In this document: piece by piece, positions 25,041-28,880 of the stretch
Numbering within the stretch: position 1 is the first letter of the stretch
How the letters are laid out: each line of letters begins with the position of its first letter
NCBI GenBank assembly: GCA_014238345.1
Contig: JABABF010000249.1
Span: 1 to 28,880 of the forward strand
Length of the DNA stretch: 28,880 nucleotides
From: Gammaproteobacteria bacterium
GTDB taxonomy: Bacteria; Pseudomonadota; Gammaproteobacteria; JABABF01
Direction: 5' to 3'
Program-made: the position numbers and the translations under genes
Notes under the pieces: model-generated
What the model was told of the DNA's origin: nothing
Seen by the model: the letters and a program-made list of their open reading frames with translations, nothing else
The model's database searches: none

Positions 25041-26182
25041 CGGGGACACAGCTCACGCAATGCATCAGCCAACAATTGCCGCCGCCATTCACCGATCTCT
25101 GCAACGGGCAGCTCCTCACCGGCGCTGGCTGCCTCAATGAGTCGCAGACGCAGACGTTTGGAACACAGAAAATCGAGGTCGAGCCCGGCCGTTGTAGCCA
25201 CCTCTTGGATCGCCTGCGTCAATGTTTCCAGTTGCTCGGTTTCAGCACCGACAGTGCGCTCGCTCAGCGCCAACGGTACCCGCTCAGGCACTGGCTCAGC
25301 CGCCACCTGACGAAACAGCTCCAACAATTTATCCCCGCGGTGACGCAACAACTTAGGCGACAGCCCCGCCACTGCCGCCAGTGCCTGTTGCGAGTGCGGC
25401 TGTGCTCGCGCCAGCGCCAGCAAGGTGGCATCGTCTACCAGCCACTGGCGCGGCAGATCGCGGCTACGCGCCAACTCCTCGCGCCAAGCACATAGGCGGC
25501 GCATCGCTGCAAACACCACCGGATCGCGCAGCTTGCGGCGCGTGGGGCGCCCCAGCGGCAGCTGCGAATCATCGGGTGGACGCATCATCTGTTGACACTC
25601 GGCCTGCAACCACTCCATGCGCTCCAGACTCTCAAGTACATCACGAAACTTGCGGTAGAGCGGCAACAGATACACGACATCTTCAATCGCATAGCAACAC
25701 TGGGCATCGCTCAGCGGACGGCGCAGCCAATTGGAGCGCGTCTCGCTCTTGCCCAATTCCACATCACAATGACGACGCACCAAATGTTTATAAGCCACTG
25801 GCTTATCCTCAAAACTACAGAGCATCGCCGCCAATTGGGTATCAAACAGTGGCGCGACCACAATGCCGGGAAACAGACGATCAAAGACCTGTAGATCCTC
25901 ACTGCAAGCGTGCAACACCTTGAGTGTGGAAGGACTGCGCAACAATTCGCCCAACGGTAGCAAGTCGCGTAGCCGCAATAGATCGACCAGATAATGCTGC
26001 TCACCATCGCTGAGTTGCAACAGCGCCGGAATCGCATAAAAAGTGCGCTGGCGCATGAACTCGGTGTCGATGGCAACGGCATCGCAGCGCTTCCAGTGCG
26101 CTGCACACTCGCGCAATTTGGCATCGCTGTCCACAGTGATCCACTGGAGCTGCGTATTTGAGGAATGGCCAGCAGGACTCAT
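25031..26182 (-). CDS. rnd: Ribonuclease D
   Basis: 3'-5' exoribonuclease that trims tRNA and other stable-RNA ends; cytoplasmic. The 383-residue product has the DEDDy exonuclease residues: AIDTEF (Asp39, Glu41), HACSEDLQVF (Asp96), and YAIEDVVYLLPLY with Tyr164 and Asp168. An HRDC helical domain follows at about 215-295 (RKLRDPVVFAAMRRLCAWREELARSRDLPR). E. coli RNase D is 375 residues. The ATG overlaps the recR stop as ATGA, and the 3' end overlaps the small membrane-protein gene. The dnaX-recR-rnd linkage suggests shared transcription from upstream of dnaX. Confidence 0.96.
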   Translation of the reverse strand: MSPAGHSSNTQLQWITVDSDAKLRECAAHWKRCDAVAIDTEFMRQRTFYAIPALLQLSDGEQHYLVDLLRLRDLLPLGELLRSPSTLKVLHACSEDLQVFDRLFPGIVVAPLFDTQLAAMLCSFEDKPVAYKHLVRRHCDVELGKSETRSNWLRRPLSDAQCCYAIEDVVYLLPLYRKFRDVLESLERMEWLQAECQQMMRPPDDSQLPLGRPTRRKLRDPVVFAAMRRLCAWREELARSRDLPRQWLVDDATLLALARAQPHSQQALAAVAGLSPKLLRHRGDKLLELFRQVAAEPVPERVPLALSERTVGAETEQLETLTQAIQEVATTAGLDLDFLCSKRLRLRLIEAASAGEELPVAEIGEWRRQLLADALRELCPRWN

Positions 26183-26796
26183 GACAACTCTGGGGCACTC
26201 ACCGCCCGCCGCCCGTTGATCGCGTGCCCCAAAGTGCCGCTATCGACAAAATCCAGTTCCCCGCCGATCGGCACACCTTGGGCAATGCGCGAGATGATGA
26301 GCTGCTCGTTGCGCAAATACTCGCTGAGAAAACTGACCGTTGCCTCACCCTCTACTGTGGCGCTGGTGGCCAAGATCACCTCGCGCACCCCCCGCTCTTG
26401 GAGCAGCTCGCGCAATTGCCCACAACCCAGCTCGTCGGGGCCGATGGCATCAATCGGCGACAGCCGCCCAAACAACACAAAATAGTAGCCGCGATAGCTG
26501 CCGCTCTGTTCAATCGCCGCCAGATCTGCGGGCTGCTCGACCACACACAGCAGCCTATCGTCACGACCGCTCTCCGCGCACAGCGGGCACCGTGGCTGCT
26601 CGCTGAGATTGCGGCAATAGCGACAATGTCCGACCTCCTCCATCGTGCGTTGCAAACAGGTGGCCAATTGGCGACCGCCGTCCCGGTCACGCTGTAGTAA
26701 ATGCAGGGCGAGACGCTGGGCACCGCGCGGGCCGATGCCGGGCAGGCGGCGAAAGGCCTCTAGCAACTCACAGACCAAGGGGCTAAACGCTGTCAT
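26179..26796 (-). CDS. recR: Recombination mediator RecR
   Basis: With RecO (and RecF) it loads RecA onto gapped single-strand DNA. The 205-residue product shows the helix-hairpin-helix RRLPGIGPRGAQRLALHLL (16-34), the zinc cysteines 58, 61, 70 and 73 (CRYC...CPLC), a Toprim domain (RLLCVVEQPADLAAIE onwards), and the C-terminal IARGVP-like IAQGVPIGGELDFVD. The length equals the usual 200 or so. The ATG overlaps the dnaX stop as ATGA. In E. coli and many relatives ybaB lies between dnaX and recR; here it does not. Confidence 0.97.
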   Translation of the reverse strand: MTAFSPLVCELLEAFRRLPGIGPRGAQRLALHLLQRDRDGGRQLATCLQRTMEEVGHCRYCRNLSEQPRCPLCAESGRDDRLLCVVEQPADLAAIEQSGSYRGYYFVLFGRLSPIDAIGPDELGCGQLRELLQERGVREVILATSATVEGEATVSFLSEYLRNEQLIISRIAQGVPIGGELDFVDSGTLGHAINGRRAVSAPELS

Positions 26797-28589
26797 GGCG
26801 CAACACCCGACACGGCGCGCACCGACTCGGGTAGCAAGGTGGCATCAAAGCGCCGCTGAATGTCCAACACCCGCGGGTCGGCCGCCAAACGCTGGGTAGC
26901 TGCGTGCAATTCCTCCTGTTTTAATTGCGCCTTGAGCTGCGCTGGAGTCTGTGGCAGCTCCACCTCTGAGTCAACGCACTCAATGCACACTTGCAAGTCC
27001 GTCCCCAAATGAGCATTGATGATTTTCGCCAGCTGCCCAGCGTGCCCCTTGAGCAACAAGGAGCCATGCTGTTCAGTGAGGACAAAACGCCACTCCTGCT
27101 CACTGCAATCCGTAGTGCGCAAGGCACAGTTCCCCGCCACCGCAGCGAGACGGCCACTCAGCGGCAGCTGCGCGCACAGTGCTGGCCACTCGCCCGCCTG
27201 ACCCGACTCTACTGCACTGGCGGGCGGTGGCAGTGGCTCGCTGGCGGGAGTTTTGGCAGTGGCTGGCTCAGCGGCGGCGGGCTCTGGTGAGTGCTCCTCT
27301 ACTGGCTCCTCTACTGGCTCATCTACCTGCTTTGCTACCGGCAGCTGGTCGTGTTCAGGAGTGGATTTTGGAGCGGTGCTGGCAGTGTCCGGCGAGGGTG
27401 GCGGCGCTGATGCCTGCGCCCCCGCCTCGCGATCCTCCCCGGTGGCTGGTGCCGCAGAGCCGGCATCGGCGGCTGGGGTTGAACTCGCCGGTGTGGCAAC
27501 AGCTGTCGACCCAGTGGGAGGCAGACGAAAACTCAGCATCCGCAACAGACTCATCTCCAGTGCACAGCGGGGATTGGGAGCCAGCTCGAAATCGCGCCGA
27601 CCGATCACCCCCGCCTGATAAAACAGCTGCACTGTCTCGGGGTCCAAACGCTTCGCCCAATCGGCGTAGCGCGCATCGCCACTACCTGGCACCGCCTGCT
27701 CCACGGCAATGCGATGCAGACATGCCAACAACTCCACCAACAGATTCCGGTAGTTGGGACACAAGGCCGCCAACTGCTCCACCTCGGCCAATAGTGCCGC
27801 GCCATCCCCGAGTTGCAGAGCCTCTAACAATGCCCACACCCGATCCTGCCCCACCGTGCCGAGCAACTCCCGCAGCTGAGACGCCGCCAGCTGACCACCG
27901 CCATGGGCGATGGCCTGATCGCACAAGCTCAGCGCATCGCGCATACTGCCATCGGCGGCGCGAGCCAGCGCCTCCAGCGCCTCGGGCTCGGCCTCAACAG
28001 GCTCCTCCTCGGCGGCGAGTATCCGCTGTAACTGACCCACTATTTCCGCTGGCTCCAAGTGACGCAAATGGAATTGCAGACAGCGCGACAGCACCGTGGC
28101 TGGCAGCTTGCGCGGCTCGGTGGTGGCGAGCAGGAAACGGACATGCTCAGGCGGCTCCTCCAGCGTCTTCAACAGCGCATTGAAGCTGTGGTCGGAGAGC
28201 ATATGCACCTCGTCAATCAAATAGACCCGAAAGCGCCCCCGACTCGGCGCATAGGCCACTTTATCCAACAATTCCCGAGTATCTTCAACACGGGTGCGCG
28301 AGGCGGCATCTACTTCCAACAAGTCGGGGAAGCGCCCAGCATCAACATCGCGGCAATTGGCGCATTCACCACAGGGCTCCGCCGTCACACCGCCCTCACA
28401 ATTGAAGCACCGCGCCAGGATACGAGCCAGCGAAGTCTTGCCGACCCCACGCGTGCCAGTGAACAGATAGGCATGGTGGAGACGACCGCGCTCCAAGGCA
28501 TTGCTTAGGGCACGCACCACCGCCTCTTGCCCGACCACCTGTGAAAAATTGCGCGGCCGCCACTTACGCGCCAGTACTTGGTAACTCAT
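26793..28589 (-). CDS. dnaX: DNA polymerase III subunits gamma/tau
   Basis: Clamp-loader ATPase that also ties polymerase cores together in the replisome. The start is the ATG at 28587-28589, giving MSYQVLARKWRPRNF and 598 residues, as in the family; an in-frame start at 28679 would lie upstream of the promoter candidate. The AAA+ domain has Walker A GTRGVGKT (45-52), zinc cysteines 64, 73, 76 and 79, and the DEVH box (126-129). Domain III runs to about 375; then an Ala/Pro/Glu linker (about 385-500) precedes the tau C-terminal domain. I see no A-AAA-AAG slippery heptamer like that used in E. coli to make gamma, so tau may be the only product. The start is preceded by a weak ribosome site. 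E. coli tau is 643 residues. Confidence 0.96.
   Translation of the reverse strand: MSYQVLARKWRPRNFSQVVGQEAVVRALSNALERGRLHHAYLFTGTRGVGKTSLARILARCFNCEGGVTAEPCGECANCRDVDAGRFPDLLEVDAASRTRVEDTRELLDKVAYAPSRGRFRVYLIDEVHMLSDHSFNALLKTLEEPPEHVRFLLATTEPRKLPATVLSRCLQFHLRHLEPAEIVGQLQRILAAEEEPVEAEPEALEALARAADGSMRDALSLCDQAIAHGGGQLAASQLRELLGTVGQDRVWALLEALQLGDGAALLAEVEQLAALCPNYRNLLVELLACLHRIAVEQAVPGSGDARYADWAKRLDPETVQLFYQAGVIGRRDFELAPNPRCALEMSLLRMLSFRLPPTGSTAVATPASSTPAADAGSAAPATGEDREAGAQASAPPPSPDTASTAPKSTPEHDQLPVAKQVDEPVEEPVEEHSPEPAAAEPATAKTPASEPLPPPASAVESGQAGEWPALCAQLPLSGRLAAVAGNCALRTTDCSEQEWRFVLTEQHGSLLLKGHAGQLAKIINAHLGTDLQVCIECVDSEVELPQTPAQLKAQLKQEELHAATQRLAADPRVLDIQRRFDATLLPESVRAVSGVAP
27293..27328 (-). 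repeat. Tandem 12-base repeat in dnaX linker
   Basis: Three copies of a 12-base unit (two identical, the third with two changes) encode EPVE-type repeats in the acidic linker of DnaX (DEPVEEPVEEHS). Copy number could vary by slippage, changing the linker length without frame change. Confidence 0.6.
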
Positions 28590-28631
28590 TGAGGCGGTAG
28601 GTTGCCTTATAGACAGGTGAATATGGCCTAC

Positions 28632-28660
28632 ATTATCGGCGATATTCTGCTTAGATACAA
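28632..28660 (-). promoter_or_regulatory. Candidate sigma70 promoter of dnaX
   Basis: Minus-strand TTGTAT (28655-28660), a 17-base spacer and GATAAT (28632-28637) lie about 43 bases before the dnaX ATG. Four of six and five of six positions match the consensus. The transcript could run through recR, rnd and the MoxR/VWA genes, since no strong terminator separates them. A small hairpin (GCCTG, seven-base loop, CAGGC) lies just upstream at 28672-28688. Confidence 0.4.
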
Positions 28661-28696
28661 CATTAATGAGAGCCTGCACAGTTCAGGCTAAGTGTG

Positions 28697-28880
28697 ATGA
28701 AACATTCCATGATGGCCGCTTTTTCTGAAAATGGCCGGTATGTGTTCAGTCATAAGACCTATGGGTCATCAAATGGGATACCATTGACCCACCATTTGAT
28801 GCTTGACATCTCTCCCGCCCCTCGCTATGCCATTTCTCGACCCCTTGCGCCCCCGATCTTGGTCGATCCCCAAAACCCCT
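28697..28880 (+). CDS. Unrecognised open frame, cut by the right edge
   Basis: From ATG at 28697 the frame runs 61 codons to the window end without a stop, beginning MKHSMMAAFSENGRYVFSHK. I do not recognise the sequence. A weak AGG lies nine bases upstream. It is divergent from dnaX and would overlap a region of strong inverted repeats, which argues against coding. It could be the start of a divergent gene or chance; treat as tentative. Confidence 0.25.
   Translation, partial: MKHSMMAAFSENGRYVFSHKTYGSSNGIPLTHHLMLDISPAPRYAISRPLAPPILVDPQNP
28762..28801. repeat. Overlapping inverted repeats (alternative hairpins)
   Basis: Two mutually exclusive stems share bases. Stem A pairs TGGGTC (28762-28767) with GACCCA (28786-28791) and AATGG (28772-28776) with CCATT (28781-28785), giving 11 pairs with a four-base bulge and GATA loop. 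Stem B pairs CATCAAATGG (28767-28776) with CCATTTGATG (28792-28801), ten perfect pairs with a 15-base loop. The arrangement resembles an RNA switch or a transposon/protein-binding end. No T-tract follows directly on the plus strand. Confidence 0.5.

Noticed and set aside
27179..28183. A 334-codon plus-strand open frame antisense to dnaX
   Set aside because: It is Pro/Arg/Ala-rich with no motif, and lies wholly within the well-supported dnaX gene; it is a by-product of GC-rich codon use.
28680..28880. Signal recognition particle RNA (ffs) upstream of dnaX, as in some relatives
   Set aside because: The conserved GGTCAGGTCCGGAAGGAAGC-type core is absent on both strands in the visible stretch.
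1..28880. CRISPR arrays, tRNA or rRNA genes, insertion sequences
   Set aside because: No regularly spaced direct repeats, cloverleaf sequences, rRNA signatures or transposase motifs were found on reading both strands.

Overview
The window reads as a chromosomal segment of a gammaproteobacterium with moderately high GC. The strongest clue is gene order. On the minus strand it runs leuC-leuD-leuB-asd-(FimV-like)-truA-trpF-trpB-trpA-accD-folC-(SPOR protein)-cvpA-purF-metZ, which closely follows the Pseudomonas/Cellvibrio-type arrangement known from established genomes, with trpBA placed between trpF and accD. MetZ (succinyl-homoserine sulfhydrylation), AcnB, LpxH and GlnS also fit a Gram-negative gammaproteobacterium. 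I cannot assign a genus from the sequence alone.

Layout. Positions 1-565 hold the 5' part of glnS (minus), divergent from lpxH (642-1409, plus). A DUF1289 cysteine protein (minus) follows, and acnB (2047-4665, plus) is divergent from it. Positions 4701-5618 hold the decayed remains of a DNA methyltransferase gene, with stops, frame changes and a lost catalytic segment. From 5737 to 20327 there is a long minus-strand run of amino-acid, purine, folate and fatty-acid biosynthesis genes, tightly packed with many 4-base start/stop overlaps. An ammonium transporter gene (amt) lies just upstream, with a good sigma70-type promoter about 180 bases before its start. From 28589 down to 22008 is a second minus-strand run: dnaX-recR-rnd-membrane protein-NTF2-like-MoxR ATPase-VWA protein. 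The right edge (28697-28880) holds an unrecognised open frame and a set of overlapping inverted repeats.

How the genes work together. The central cluster links leucine (leuCDB), aspartate-family (asd, metZ) and tryptophan (trpFBA) synthesis with purine entry (purF), folate polyglutamation (folC) and malonyl-CoA formation (accD). The tRNA modifier truA and two envelope-type proteins (SPOR, CvpA) sit among them. The dnaX-recR run joins replication and recombination to RNA processing (rnd) and then to a MoxR/VWA chaperone-like pair.

I do not see an obviously new system. The points most worth checking are the methyltransferase pseudogene, the one-domain FimV-like protein, the Asp-to-Glu change at a TrpA catalytic position, the absence of ybaB between dnaX and recR, the rnd-MoxR-VWA cluster with two small unknown partners, and the alternative hairpins at the right edge.
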